A stretch of DNA of 48,457 nt from an uncultured Rhodanobacteraceae bacterium (GCA_937928755.1 CALEZI010000172.1:1-48457), one strand, 5' to 3'. Positions 35,371 through 44,605 are shown, counted from the stretch's first letter. Notes: a model not told the origin generated them from the sequence alone. Program-made: numbers and translations.

Positions 35371-35465
35371 ATTGCGAGCGCAGCGAACAATCCAGCGCCC
35401 TGCATTGCTGTTGGCAAGGCACATGCAGAGTCACTGGATTGCTTCGTCGCTACGCTCCTCGCGGG
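35371..35465. repeat. Inverted repeat ending in ...CAATCCAG / CTGGATTG...
   Basis: The left arm ATTGCGAGCGCAGCGAACAA leads to TCCAG; the right arm starts CTGGATTGCTTCGTCGCTAC. The arms are imperfectly complementary. This type of intergenic repeat is common in several bacterial groups. The stretch 35340-35723 holds only repeats and no gene. Confidence 0.65.
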
Positions 35466-35607
35466 TCCACGGTGTGCATTTTGGTAGCGCGTGCAGAGCG
35501 GAACCCGCACAGCTTCATCGAGCGGATTCCGCCGCAGCCTTGCAGCAATGCTGACGGCGGAATCTTCGCCTTTGGCGAGGGTTCGCCCTCAGCTTGCCTT
35601 GCTCCAC

Positions 35608-35716
35608 CTGTGGGAGCGGGTTCACCCCGCAAGCCTTGGATCCTGGCTTTCCTGCAGAGCCAAAAACAGTCAAGAGAGAGTCAAAAGCTCGCGGGGTAAA
35701 CCCGCTTCCACAATAG
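35608..35716. repeat. Inverted pair of REP-like palindromes (family 2)
   Basis: TGTGGGAGCGGGTTCACCCC near 35610 and its inverted partner GCGGGGTAAACCCGCTTCCA near 35692. Same family as the 36-bp tandem array at 15183. It sits at the 3' end of the GH31 gene and may limit transcription. Confidence 0.75.
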
Positions 35717-35723
35717 AGCGGCC

Positions 35724-38327
35724 TTATCGAAGTTCGATGTTCGATGACGCCCCGGGCCACACCATCCGCACCCGAACCTGCTGGCGCTTGGCATCGAAAT
35801 ACGCGGCCTCCGCAGCCCCATCCCGAGCCTTGTGATCGGTGCTCACGGTGAAGGTTTTGCCACCGGCCAGAACCGAGCCCGGCGCACGCGTCCATCCATG
35901 CACCACCAGCTCGATGTCGCGTTGCACCGGCTTGCCGCGGTAGTCGCCCCCCTTGCGGGTCAAATCGATGGCCAGGGTTCCATCGCGGTGTGAGGCCGCA
36001 AAGCTCAGCAGCTCATGGGCGCCGCTCTCGATCGCCGTGCGCGTGGCGCCGTCGTCGTCGTACATCTGGCCGCTGGCCTGGCTGACCGACGCGTCGGCCC
36101 AGTAGTGCAACTCCAACTTCGCGGTCGAATACTGCGTGGTGTTCTGGATGACCGGGATCATCGGCACGAAGGCGCCGGCCTTGACCAGCACCGGGATCGA
36201 ATCGGGACGCGTCTTGAGTTGCACGGTCTGACCACCCTCGAATCGGGTGCCATCGAAGAAATCGAACCACACGCCTCTCGGCAGCGCCAGCTCGACGCGC
36301 TTCACCCGCTTGTCGGTGATCGGTCGCACCAGGAAGGCATCGCCCCAGTAATAGGCGTCGCTGCGATCGATCAGCCTGGTGTCGTTGTCGTCGCCGAAGA
36401 ACAGCGGGCGCATCAGCGGCAGACCGGTGGTGCTGTTCTGCCAGGCCAGTGTGTACAGGTAGGGCAGCAGTCGGTAGCGCAACTGGATCGCCTTGCGCGC
36501 GGCATCGATGGTCCTCCTGTCGTGGAACACCGGCTCGGAGGCGATGTGGTCCTGAGCGTGCGGACGGAACACGGGTTGGAATACGCCGTACTGCAGCCAG
36601 CGCAGATACAACTCGCGGTCGAAGCGCTTGCCGCCGGCGAAACCGCCGAGGTCCGAATGGATGTAGCCCATGCCGAGCAGGCTCATCTGCAGCGCCAACT
36701 CCACCTGCGGCTTGAGGCCGCCCCAACTGCGGTCCACATCGCCGGTCCACGGGATCATCCCGAAGCGCTGCGAGCCCGGCGCGCCGGCGCGCATCATGAT
36801 GAACGGGCGGCGCTCGGGATAGTCGCGGACATGGTTCTCGTGGACCAGCTTCGCCCAGGTGTGGCCGTAGGCGTTGTGCACCTCGTCGGCGATGCCGTTG
36901 ACGTGCACAGTGTCGGAGGGATGCACTTCCGGCTCGCCGAGATCGCCCCACCAGCCGGCCACGCCCTGGCGCATCAGCCCCGCGTAGATGTTCCAGAACC
37001 ACAACGCGGCCTCGGGCTTGAACACATCGATCAGGCCGGTGTTGCCGAAGTAGAAGTCGAAGGTCTTTGGTCGGCCGGCCAGGTCCAAGGCCAGCACCCT
37101 GGCGTCGACCGCCTCCTGCCAGCGCGTCGACGTGGTCAGGATGAACGGTTCGGTCACCAGGATCGTGTTCACCCCCTGCGTGGTCAGGTCGGCCATCATG
37201 CTTTCCGCGGTGGGAAAGGTCGTGCGGTCCCAATCGAGTTTGCCCAGGTGCCCCTGGATGTTCTTGCCGAACCAGTAAAGGTCGATCACCACCGCGTCCA
37301 GCGGAATCGCGAGATCGATGAACTTCTGCACAGTGGCACGCACCTCGGCTTCGGAGCGATAGCCAAAGCGCGAGGCGTAGTTGCCGAAAGCCCAGCGCGG
37401 CGGCAACGGTTGGGTGCCGGTAACCTTGACGTATTCGTGGATCAGTTGCGGATAGGTCGGCGCCGCGAACAGCAGATACGCGGTGCGACCGCCGACCGCC
37501 TGGAACTCCAGGATGTCAGGCTCGGTCTTGCCGATATCCAGCGTGCCGCTCGCCGAGTTGTCGAACAGCAAGAGGTACTTGCGGCTCGACATCACCGCCG
37601 GCATCGAGAAGTACATCTGCTGCGACTCGGTGGTGTAACCGTAGTGCGGCTTGTTGTAGAGCGGCAAGCGATGGCCGCGCCGATCCATGCCGAGCACCCG
37701 CTGGCCGCCGCCGATCAGCTTCTCGCCGTCGGACAGCTTGAAGCGAAAGCCACGCATGGTCTGGTAGGCATAGCCGCCCTGCTCTTCGGCAACCAGCAGT
37801 TCGTCGCCGCGGTAGTAGCTGACGCGCAGCGGTGATTTCTGGATGCGCGCAGTGAGTTCGGGGGTACGGTAGATGAGTTCGCTGGCCGACTCGATCAACT
37901 CGGCGGTGACCGGCGGCGGCGGCGCGGCGATGCTGAAGGACGGAAGCTGTTTGACGCCGGGCGGCTCGTAGAACGCCTCGATCGCGCCCGGCTGATGGAA
38001 GCGCAAGGTGAGTGTGGCTTCGTCGCTGCTGATTTTCAGGCCATCGGGGGTGAGGTCGTGTTGACGATAGTGGGCGGCGGAAAGCGTCGATGCGAACAAC
38101 AGCAGCGCCAGCGCAACCAGTAGGTTGGGCAAAGCGCAGCGTGCCCAACTACGATCATGGGGAACTTGGGCACGGCCTTCGGCCTTGGCCCAACCTGCGT
38201 GCCTGGTCACGTAGCTCGCAACGCGAGCAACGTGACCTACGACGGATGGGTCAGGGCGTCGTCCTGCAAAGGCGAAGGCCCGCTTTTCCCTTTTCCCTTC
38301 TCCCTTTTCCTTTTTCCCGACCTCCAT
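35724..38327 (-). CDS. GH31 alpha-glucosidase family protein
   Basis: A GH31 enzyme that releases glucose from non-reducing ends of alpha-glucans. The nucleophile region GWWGDLGEPE and the acid/base Asp in PWTGDVDRSW are intact. The N-terminal beta domain (SDGEKLIGGGQRVLGMDRRG), the (beta/alpha)8 core (DAVVIDLYWFG, MSLLGMGYIHSDLGGFAGG) and a DUF5110-like C-terminus follow in order. ATG 38327 overlaps the TGA of the preceding amylase (TGATG) and has GAGGTG upstream, so I use it. That leaves about 65 residues, encoded by a purine tract and three palindromes, before the signal peptide core (LLVALALLLFASTLSA). A TTG at 38132 is the alternative start. Alpha-xylosidase activity cannot be excluded. 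Confidence 0.85.
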   Translation of the reverse strand: MEVGKKEKGEGKREKRAFAFAGRRPDPSVVGHVARVASYVTRHAGWAKAEGRAQVPHDRSWARCALPNLLVALALLLFASTLSAAHYRQHDLTPDGLKISSDEATLTLRFHQPGAIEAFYEPPGVKQLPSFSIAAPPPPVTAELIESASELIYRTPELTARIQKSPLRVSYYRGDELLVAEEQGGYAYQTMRGFRFKLSDGEKLIGGGQRVLGMDRRGHRLPLYNKPHYGYTTESQQMYFSMPAVMSSRKYLLLFDNSASGTLDIGKTEPDILEFQAVGGRTAYLLFAAPTYPQLIHEYVKVTGTQPLPPRWAFGNYASRFGYRSEAEVRATVQKFIDLAIPLDAVVIDLYWFGKNIQGHLGKLDWDRTTFPTAESMMADLTTQGVNTILVTEPFILTTSTRWQEAVDARVLALDLAGRPKTFDFYFGNTGLIDVFKPEAALWFWNIYAGLMRQGVAGWWGDLGEPEVHPSDTVHVNGIADEVHNAYGHTWAKLVHENHVRDYPERRPFIMMRAGAPGSQRFGMIPWTGDVDRSWGGLKPQVELALQMSLLGMGYIHSDLGGFAGGKRFDRELYLRWLQYGVFQPVFRPHAQDHIASEPVFHDRRTIDAARKAIQLRYRLLPYLYTLAWQNSTTGLPLMRPLFFGDDNDTRLIDRSDAYYWGDAFLVRPITDKRVKRVELALPRGVWFDFFDGTRFEGGQTVQLKTRPDSIPVLVKAGAFVPMIPVIQNTTQYSTAKLELHYWADASVSQASGQMYDDDGATRTAIESGAHELLSFAASHRDGTLAIDLTRKGGDYRGKPVQRDIELVVHGWTRAPGSVLAGGKTFTVSTDHKARDGAAEAAYFDAKRQQVRVRMVWPGASSNIELR
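38121..38240. repeat. Cluster of three palindromes within the GH31 5' end
   Basis: A 35-nt family-1 unit (38206-38240), a hairpin around TTGGGCACGGCCTTCGGCC (about 38166-38193) and a hairpin TAGGTTGGGCAAAGC...GTGCCCAACTA (38121-38152). A purine-rich tract on the minus strand (about 38280-38325) precedes them. Confidence 0.75.
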
Positions 38328-40213
38328 CACTGCACCTCGAACAGATAGGCCGCGCGCGGCGGCAGGGTGAGCGGCGCCATCGCGCCGTCGGGCATCACGT
38401 TGAGCGGCACCATCACGCCGCTGCCGAGGCGATCGACCAAAGTGTACTGGCCGGCATCGAGATGCCAGTTGGCGCTGATCTCAAGCGCAATCGAAAGGTC
38501 GAAGCTCGCCGTATCGGTGCGGCTGAAATTGGCGACGACGATCAGCCGTTGCTGCGGATTCCAGCGCGCGTAACTCAACAGTTTGTCGCTGTAGCCGGGG
38601 GTCGCGGCAAGGTTGAGCTGGTGCAGGTCGGCGTAAGCGCCGCGCAGCCCCGCGGCGCTCGACACGAAGCTCGCCAGATTGGCGTGGAAGGCACGCAGGT
38701 CGCGCTCTTCCGGCGTCGACGCGCCGCCGTCGAAGGCGCCGCCATTCATCCAGCGTTGGTGCGCGGGCACGCCGAAATAGTCGAAGATGGTGCTGCGCGT
38801 GGCCTTGCCGAAGCCGGCATCGGCGGTCGCTGCCTCGCCCACTTCCTGGCCGAAATACCACAGCACCGGGCCGCTGCCGATGGTTGCCGAGACCAGCATC
38901 GCCGGCTTGCCGATGGCCGCTTCTCCGGCGAACGCCGGGTTGGCGATGCGCTGCTCGTCGTGGTTCTCCAGGAAGCGCAGCAGGTGGCGGTCGATGTCGG
39001 CGTTGCGCTGCTGCATCTCGATCAGCGGCGAACTGCCCGATTCGCCGCGCATCACCTGTTTCATCTGGTCGTAGAAGTCAACCTTGTCGTAGATCGCGTC
39101 CATCAGCCCGAGGCGGATGTAATCGCGGAACAGCGGGCGCTGGTAGATCTCGGCGATCAGCAGCGCGTCGGGTCGGCGCTGTTTGATCGACGAGTTCAGA
39201 TAGCTCCAGAACTCCACCGGCACCAGTTCGGCGATGTCGAAGCGAAAGCCATCGACGCCCAGGTCCAGCCACCAGTGGGCGATCTGGCGAAACTTGTTCC
39301 AGCTCTCCGGCACCGGCCGGTCGGCCCAGAACTCGGCATGCGCGGCGACATCGCGACTGGCGTATTCCGACGGCAGGCTGGGGAAATCATGCGTGCCGTC
39401 CGGCCGCACGCCGAAGTTGATCTTGACCGTCTCGTACCAGTCGTCGAACTTGGGCTGCGCCGCGCGCGAACCGTTGCCGGTCCATTTGGCCGGATTTTCG
39501 TCGAAGCGACCGTCGGCGAGCGGATGCTGCTCGCCGCCGAGCGGCTGGTAGCCGGCCGGCCACTCGGGTACGCGGAAAGCCTGCCCCGGGATGTAGTAGA
39601 AGCTGTTGTCGCGCGCGTACTCGACCGTGGTGTCGTCGCCCTCGCCGAAATCGCGCACGCCCGCCGGCTTGCGCAGCGAACGATAGCCGCGCGCCACATG
39701 ATTGGGCACGATGTCCACGATCACCCGCAGGCCGTGGGCGTGGCTGCGCGCGAGCAGCGCCTTGAACTCGTCGAGGCGCCGCGCCGGATCGACGGCGAGA
39801 TCGGGATTCACGTCGTAATAGTCGGTCACCGCATAGGGCGAGCCGGCACGCCCCTTGACCACATCCGGATCGTCCGCGGGAACGCCGTAGCGCTCATGGT
39901 CGCTGATCGACGCATGCCGCGGCACGCCGGTGAACCACAGGTGGGTGACGCCGAAGGTTTTCAGGCTGGACAGCGCGGCGTCGTTGAAATCGGCGAACTT
40001 GCCGACACCGTTCTCGGCGATCGTGCCCCACGGCTTGTTGCGGGTTTTCTGGTTGCCGTAGAGGCGGGTGAACACCTGGTAAACCACCGGCTTGCCGCTG
40101 TAAGCGGGTGTTGCGGTTGCTGCCGATGTCGGCGCCGGGCGTGGCGTCGGCTGCGCGCAGCCGAGCAGGAGGGCGACCAGCGCGCTGGTCAGGATGAGCA
40201 CAGGCCGACGCAT
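38327..40213 (-). CDS. GH13 alpha-amylase-type lipoprotein (second)
   Basis: A 628-residue GH13 enzyme with a compact lipoprotein signal (MRRPVLILTSALVALLLGC, Cys19). Catalytic residues: Asp326 (GFRFD), Glu355 (LLIAE) and Asp419 (LENHD). Conserved region I DIVPNH is also present. A long insertion (about 175-300) between regions I and II separates it from the first amylase. The C-terminal beta domain ends LPPRAAYLFEV. GGGGA seven bases before ATG 40213 supports the start. Its stop overlaps the GH31 start, giving a coupled two-gene operon for stepwise glucan breakdown in the periplasm or at the outer membrane. Confidence 0.92.
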   Translation of the reverse strand: MRRPVLILTSALVALLLGCAQPTPRPAPTSAATATPAYSGKPVVYQVFTRLYGNQKTRNKPWGTIAENGVGKFADFNDAALSSLKTFGVTHLWFTGVPRHASISDHERYGVPADDPDVVKGRAGSPYAVTDYYDVNPDLAVDPARRLDEFKALLARSHAHGLRVIVDIVPNHVARGYRSLRKPAGVRDFGEGDDTTVEYARDNSFYYIPGQAFRVPEWPAGYQPLGGEQHPLADGRFDENPAKWTGNGSRAAQPKFDDWYETVKINFGVRPDGTHDFPSLPSEYASRDVAAHAEFWADRPVPESWNKFRQIAHWWLDLGVDGFRFDIAELVPVEFWSYLNSSIKQRRPDALLIAEIYQRPLFRDYIRLGLMDAIYDKVDFYDQMKQVMRGESGSSPLIEMQQRNADIDRHLLRFLENHDEQRIANPAFAGEAAIGKPAMLVSATIGSGPVLWYFGQEVGEAATADAGFGKATRSTIFDYFGVPAHQRWMNGGAFDGGASTPEERDLRAFHANLASFVSSAAGLRGAYADLHQLNLAATPGYSDKLLSYARWNPQQRLIVVANFSRTDTASFDLSIALEISANWHLDAGQYTLVDRLGSGVMVPLNVMPDGAMAPLTLPPRAAYLFEVQ

Positions 40214-40284
40214 GGCGATCCCCGATGAGGCGAGCGCTCGATGTTAGTCCAGCGAAGCTGCATGCGGCGGCGACCTGGCTGCCC

Positions 40285-40298
40285 TGCAATCGAATGCA
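40285..40298. promoter_or_regulatory. Possible third LacI-type operator
   Basis: TGCAATCGAATGCA, 72 bp upstream of the second amylase. Its right half site matches that of the 31935 site exactly when read in the same sense; overall 11 of 14 bases agree. Weaker than the other two. Confidence 0.3.
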
Positions 40299-40385
40299 TC
40301 GGCAGCGAAGCGGTGGGAGTCCCTGCCGCTCCGCTTCGGTGCGCACCTTCGCACACCAAACTGTCAGCGACCTCGGAGTGTTTTC

Positions 40386-40547
40386 TGTCCGCAAAGAACG
40401 CAAAGAACGCAAAGAGAGCAGGAAGCGGTGATTGTGCAGAGGTCAGATTTCCCCTTGCCGAATCGCTTGCTGGTTTGTTCTCTTCTTTGCGTCCTTTGCG
40501 TCCTTTGCGGATAAATGTCTGTCTTTCAGTCACTTACGATAGGTTTC
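40386..40547. repeat. Intergenic repeat related to copies A and B, with a different centre
   Basis: Inverted arms TGTCCGCAAAGAACGCAAAG and CTTTGCGTCCTTTGCGGATA bracket an unrelated centre. The right flank (TCTTTCAGTCACTTACG) matches that of copy A. The interval 40214-40802 contains this repeat, the pair at 40550, the operator candidate and no gene I can support. Confidence 0.7.
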
Positions 40548-40549
40548 GA

Positions 40550-40604
40550 GAGAGCGGGTTCATCCCGTGAAAGCAGTCGCGGAGTAAATCCGCTCCCACA
40601 AGGA
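40550..40604. repeat. Inverted pair of REP-like palindromes (family 2)
   Basis: GAGCGGGTTCATCCCGTGAA and the inverted GCGGAGTAAATCCGCTCCCA form one pair, matching the family at 15183 and 35608. Confidence 0.75.
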
Positions 40605-40802
40605 ATCCAAACCTTGCGGCATGTTTGGAGCTGGAGGCGGCGTTGGCGTTGCAGGAGAAACGGGGCTGCGCACGCGCATTGCTGCGGAGTCAGCCGGCGA
40701 CTGCGGCGTCAGGGAGGACGTGCGGGTGGCGACCCGATCAGTGGTGGCTGCGAGGTACAGCTCGCTCCTACAATCGAGGGCACACGTCCAGCGACTGATT
40801 CG

Positions 40803-41726
40803 ATGAAGCTCATTCGGGTTGCAGCACTTGTCTTGTTACTGGGAGGCAGCGCCATGGCGCAAGTCGCGCAGGTGGGCGCCGGTCGCATCGAACGCCTCGA
40901 GGCGTTTGCGTCGCAGCATGTCCCGGCGCGCAACATCGATGTCTGGTTGCCCGACGGCTATCCGGCGCAGGCGCCTTATGCCGTGCTGTACATGCACGAC
41001 GGCCAGCAGTTGTTCGACGCATCGCGCACCTGGAACGGGCAGGAGTGGCGCGCCGACGAGGTCGCCAACGAGATGATCAAGAGCGGCAAGACGCGGCCCT
41101 TCATCATCGTCGGCGTCTGGAACGCTGAGCCGGCGCGGCACAGCGAGTATTTCCCGCAGCGCGCGTTCGCCCGGCTCGAGCCCGCCGAGCAGGCGCGTCT
41201 GTACGCGCTCAAGCGCGAGGCGGATCCGCTGTTCGCGCGCCCGGTGGATTCCGACAATTACCTCAGGTTTCTGGCTTCCGAGCTGAAGCCGCACATCGAC
41301 GCGCACTACGCGGTCGCGCCCGGAGCCGAGCAGACCGCGATCATGGGTTCCAGCATGGGGGGCCTGATCTCGATGTATGCGCTGGCCGAATACCCGCAGG
41401 TGTTTGGCGCCGCCGCGTGCCTGTCGACGCACTGGTCGGGTACGGTGACGCCGGACGATCGGGCTGCGCAGGAGGCGCTGTTGGCCTGGGTCGAGGTCGA
41501 TTTCCCGGCGCCGCGCGGGCAGCGCATCTACATGGACCGCGGCGACCAGACGCTGGATGCCTGGTACCCGGCGCTGCAGACGCGCGTCGATGCACTGATG
41601 CGGGGCAAGGGGTATGGCCGCAACGACTGGCTGTCATTGGTTTTTCCCGGCACCGATCACAGCGAGAACGCTTGGTCGGCGCGATTGCACGTACCGCTGC
41701 AATTCGTGTTTCCGCCGCTGCGGTAG
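40803..41726 (+). CDS. Secreted alpha/beta-hydrolase of the esterase D (PF00756) family
   Basis: A 307-residue protein with signal peptide MKLIRVAALVLLLGGSAMA. The family phrases VLYMHDGQQLFD, TWNGQEWRADEVANEMI and the nucleophile elbow GSSMGG (Ser184) are clear, and GTDHSENAW supplies the catalytic His. Similar proteins lie in alpha-glucan loci of this group, often annotated as putative esterases; a role in deacylating sugars is possible but unproven. It follows the second amylase region on the opposite strand, 590 bp away. No clear Shine-Dalgarno precedes ATG 40803, which is chosen for its signal peptide. Confidence 0.87.
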   Translation: MKLIRVAALVLLLGGSAMAQVAQVGAGRIERLEAFASQHVPARNIDVWLPDGYPAQAPYAVLYMHDGQQLFDASRTWNGQEWRADEVANEMIKSGKTRPFIIVGVWNAEPARHSEYFPQRAFARLEPAEQARLYALKREADPLFARPVDSDNYLRFLASELKPHIDAHYAVAPGAEQTAIMGSSMGGLISMYALAEYPQVFGAAACLSTHWSGTVTPDDRAAQEALLAWVEVDFPAPRGQRIYMDRGDQTLDAWYPALQTRVDALMRGKGYGRNDWLSLVFPGTDHSENAWSARLHVPLQFVFPPLR

Positions 41727-41917
41727 AGGGCAAGCCGGAGATTTCCGTGGCTTTTTCGTGGGGCCGAGCTTGCTCGGCTGCACGTCCGCGCATTGCGACA
41801 GGACTGCAACAGCAGCGGAACAAGTTCCGCTCTGCCAGAAGCGCGTGATCCCTGGGCCTGCTGGCGTGTATCTGTTTGTCGGGGTTTAATCGCCCGCTTT
41901 CATTCTCGCCGGCCCCC

Positions 41918-42871
41918 ATGAACCAGCTGGAACAACTGAAGCGCTACACCACCGTCGTCGCCGATACTGGCAACTTCAGGCAACTGGCGCAGTTCGCGCC
42001 ACGCGATGCGACGACCAATCCATCGCTGATCCTGAAGGCGGTGCAGCATCCCGACTACGCACCGCTGCTTGCCGACACCGTTGCCGCCCATCGGGGCGAG
42101 CCGCTGGACCGGATCGTCGACCAGGTGTTGGTACGCTTTGGACTCGAGATCCTCAAAGTGGTGCCCGGTCGGGTCAGTACCGAGGTGGATGCGCGGCTGT
42201 CGTTCGATCGTGCCGCCACCGTCGAACGCGCACATCGAATCATCGCCGCGTATGCGCAAGCCGGCATTGGCCGCGAACGTGTGCTGATCAAGATCGCATC
42301 GACCTGGGAGGGCATCCAGGCCGCCGCGCAGTTGCAGCGCGAGGGCATTCGCTGCAACCTGACCCTGCTGTTTGCCTTTTGCCAGGCGGTGGCCTGTGGC
42401 GCTGCCGGCGTGCAACTGATTTCGCCGTTCGTCGGACGCATCTACGATTGGCATCGCAAGCAGGCCGGCAGCGCCTGGGATGAGCGCGCCAACGCCGGCG
42501 TCAATGATCCCGGCGTACGCTCGGTCAGCGAGATCTGGCGCTACTACAAGCGCTTCGGCATCGCCACCGAAGTGATGGGCGCGAGTTTCCGCAATGTCGG
42601 CCAGATCACCGCGCTGGCCGGCTGCGACCTGCTGACGATCAGCCCGGAACTGCTCGCAGCGTTGCAGGCGAGCGAGGAACCACTGCCACTGCAACTCGAC
42701 GCGGCGACCGCGCGCGTCGCCGAGCTGAGCCCGGTCAGCTTCGACGAAGCGGGTTTCCGTTATGCACTGAATGCCGACGCCATGGCTGGCGAAAAGCTGG
42801 CCGAGGGCATCCGCGCGTTCGCCGCCGATGCCGGCCAGCTCGACCTGATGATCGAACGGCTGCGCGGCTGA
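41918..42871 (+). CDS. tal: Transaldolase
   Basis: A 317-residue TalB-type enzyme of the pentose phosphate pathway that moves a dihydroxyacetone unit between sugar phosphates. The Schiff-base Lys125 lies in RVLIKIASTWEG. DATTNPSLILKA near the N-terminus and LISPFVGRIYDW are family signatures. ATG 41918 starts at the usual MNQLEQLK. It works downstream of glucose release from the glucan locus in a general sense only. It is followed by dnaA, 148 bp away. Confidence 0.95.
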   Translation: MNQLEQLKRYTTVVADTGNFRQLAQFAPRDATTNPSLILKAVQHPDYAPLLADTVAAHRGEPLDRIVDQVLVRFGLEILKVVPGRVSTEVDARLSFDRAATVERAHRIIAAYAQAGIGRERVLIKIASTWEGIQAAAQLQREGIRCNLTLLFAFCQAVACGAAGVQLISPFVGRIYDWHRKQAGSAWDERANAGVNDPGVRSVSEIWRYYKRFGIATEVMGASFRNVGQITALAGCDLLTISPELLAALQASEEPLPLQLDAATARVAELSPVSFDEAGFRYALNADAMAGEKLAEGIRAFAADAGQLDLMIERLRG

Positions 42872-43019
42872 TCTCGCGTCGACGGCGCAGATTGGCGAGC
42901 GCGCTGCGATCCAGGCAATTCGCGATCGAGTCGGGGGGCGACGGAGCAGCACAACCGGGCTATTCTGATCGACCGGGGCTTGCATCTGGCGCGCCTCCTG
43001 ATTTCGGCACCATGCGAAT

Positions 43020-44351
43020 ATGCACAAGGCGTGGAAAAAGGCGCTCGATCGCCTGGGCTCGGAGTTGTCTGCCGAGGACGTACAAACGTGGTTGCGGCCG
43101 CTGCAGGCCCGATTTCGGGGCGGCAATCTGTTGCTGTTGGCGCCAAACCGTTTTGTTGCGGACAAGGTCGCGAAGCTGTATCTGGAACGGATCCGCGCAT
43201 TGGTGGCGGTGCTCGATCCCAGCGTGCTGGAAGTGCGTGTCGAGCTGGGAACCGAAGAAAGTGCGGCCGTTGCAACAGCGGCTATCGAACGCGCGAGTGG
43301 GCCGGCGCTGGATGCGGAGGTGCGTTTCGACGGCAAGCTGGATACGCGGTATCAGTTCGACAACTTCGTCGAGGGCAAGTCCAATCAACTGGCTCGCGCC
43401 ACCGCATTGCAGGTGGCTTTGAAGCCAGGTCTCGCCTACAACCCATTCCTGTTGTATGGCGGCACTGGCCTCGGCAAGACGCACCTGCTGCACGCGGTGG
43501 GCAACCTGATCGTGCACAACAACCCGAGGGCGCGCGTGCTTTATGTGCGCTCGGAGGAGTTCATCCGCGCCATGATCCAGGCGTTGCAGCACGGCAAGGG
43601 CGACGAATTCAAACGCATCTATCGCTCGGTCGATGCGCTGCTGATCGACGATATCCAGTTCCTCGCCGGCAAGGATCGTACCCAGGAAGAGTTCTTTCAC
43701 CTGTTCAACGCCTTGTACGACGCCAAGCAGCAGATCGTGATGACCTGCGACCGCTACCCGAAGGAAGTCGACAAGCTGGAGCCGCGCTTGAAATCGCGTT
43801 TCGGCTGGGGGATCAGCGTGGCGGTGGATCCACCGGATTTCGAGACTCGCGTGGCTATCCTGCTGCAGAAGGCCGCCGCGGCCAACATGGACCTCGACGA
43901 AGAAGTCGCCGGGTACATCGCACGACGCATGCGTTCGAACGTGCGCGAACTGGAAGGCGCCCTGAACACGCTGCATGCGCACGCGAACCTGCTCGGGCGC
44001 GATCAGGTCGATCTCGCTTTTGCGCAATCCACGCTGCGCGATGTGCTGCGCCCGCACGAGCAACAGATCTCGCTGTCGAACATCCAGAAGACGGTTTCCG
44101 ACTACCACCGTATTCCGCTCAGCGACCTGCTCGGCAAGAAGCGCACGCGCACCTTGGTACGCCCACGGCAAATGGCGATGGCGCTGGCCAAGGATCTGAC
44201 CGCTCACAGCCTGCCGGAGATCGGTCAGGCTTTCGGCGGTCGCGACCATACAACCGTGTTGCATGCCTGCAAGGTGGTGCGGGAACTGGTGGCGACCGAT
44301 GCGCGCACACACGACGACTGGGACAAACTCGTGCGGTTGTTGAGCGTATAA
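43020..44351 (+). CDS. dnaA: Chromosomal replication initiator DnaA
   Basis: A 443-residue AAA+ protein that binds DnaA boxes and melts the origin. Domain I occupies about 1-75, a short linker follows, and the ATPase domain has Walker A GGTGLGKTH and Walker B LLIDDIQF. The C-terminal DNA-binding domain carries RDHTTVLHA. Length is typical for the family. ATG 43020 gives the normal start MHKAWKKAL. Potential DnaA boxes lie after the gene, not before it. Confidence 0.97.
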   Translation: MHKAWKKALDRLGSELSAEDVQTWLRPLQARFRGGNLLLLAPNRFVADKVAKLYLERIRALVAVLDPSVLEVRVELGTEESAAVATAAIERASGPALDAEVRFDGKLDTRYQFDNFVEGKSNQLARATALQVALKPGLAYNPFLLYGGTGLGKTHLLHAVGNLIVHNNPRARVLYVRSEEFIRAMIQALQHGKGDEFKRIYRSVDALLIDDIQFLAGKDRTQEEFFHLFNALYDAKQQIVMTCDRYPKEVDKLEPRLKSRFGWGISVAVDPPDFETRVAILLQKAAAANMDLDEEVAGYIARRMRSNVRELEGALNTLHAHANLLGRDQVDLAFAQSTLRDVLRPHEQQISLSNIQKTVSDYHRIPLSDLLGKKRTRTLVRPRQMAMALAKDLTAHSLPEIGQAFGGRDHTTVLHACKVVRELVATDARTHDDWDKLVRLLSV

Positions 44352-44605
44352 GAGGCGCCGGAGGGATCGGCGTCGGGCGCGGACTGAGGGTGGAAGACCT
44401 GTGGATAACCGATGGACGACGTGGGATGAAAAACTTGTCCACAATCCATCCCCAGGGTCCGGGGCGTTTGCCACACAGGTTTCTGCTTGACAAACGTATT
44501 AGAAATCAAAGAGTTGTTGGATATTCACAGGCGGCGTGGTCGCTCATCATCATCATCAGTTGTTCTTCTCAAAGAAAGAAAAGAGCTTAAAGGAGCACTC
44601 GCACT
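44352..44605. other. oriC: Candidate replication origin (oriC)
   Basis: The interval between dnaA and dnaN. It holds a perfect DnaA box in reverse (TGTGGATAA, 44400-44408), a one-mismatch box (TTGTCCACA, 44435-44443) and weaker boxes at 44467-44475 and 44521-44529. The stretch 44482-44530 is AT-rich compared with its surroundings and could be the unwinding element. Origins at this position are known in pseudomonads and relatives. Confidence 0.75.

Noticed and set aside
42961..42966. TATTCT as the -10 box of dnaA
   Set aside because: No -35 box or extended -10 supports it; it is one of several chance matches in the interval.
44487..44515. Sigma-70 promoter for dnaN starting at TTGACA
   Set aside because: The -35 match is perfect, but nothing resembling a -10 box is found 16-18 bases downstream.
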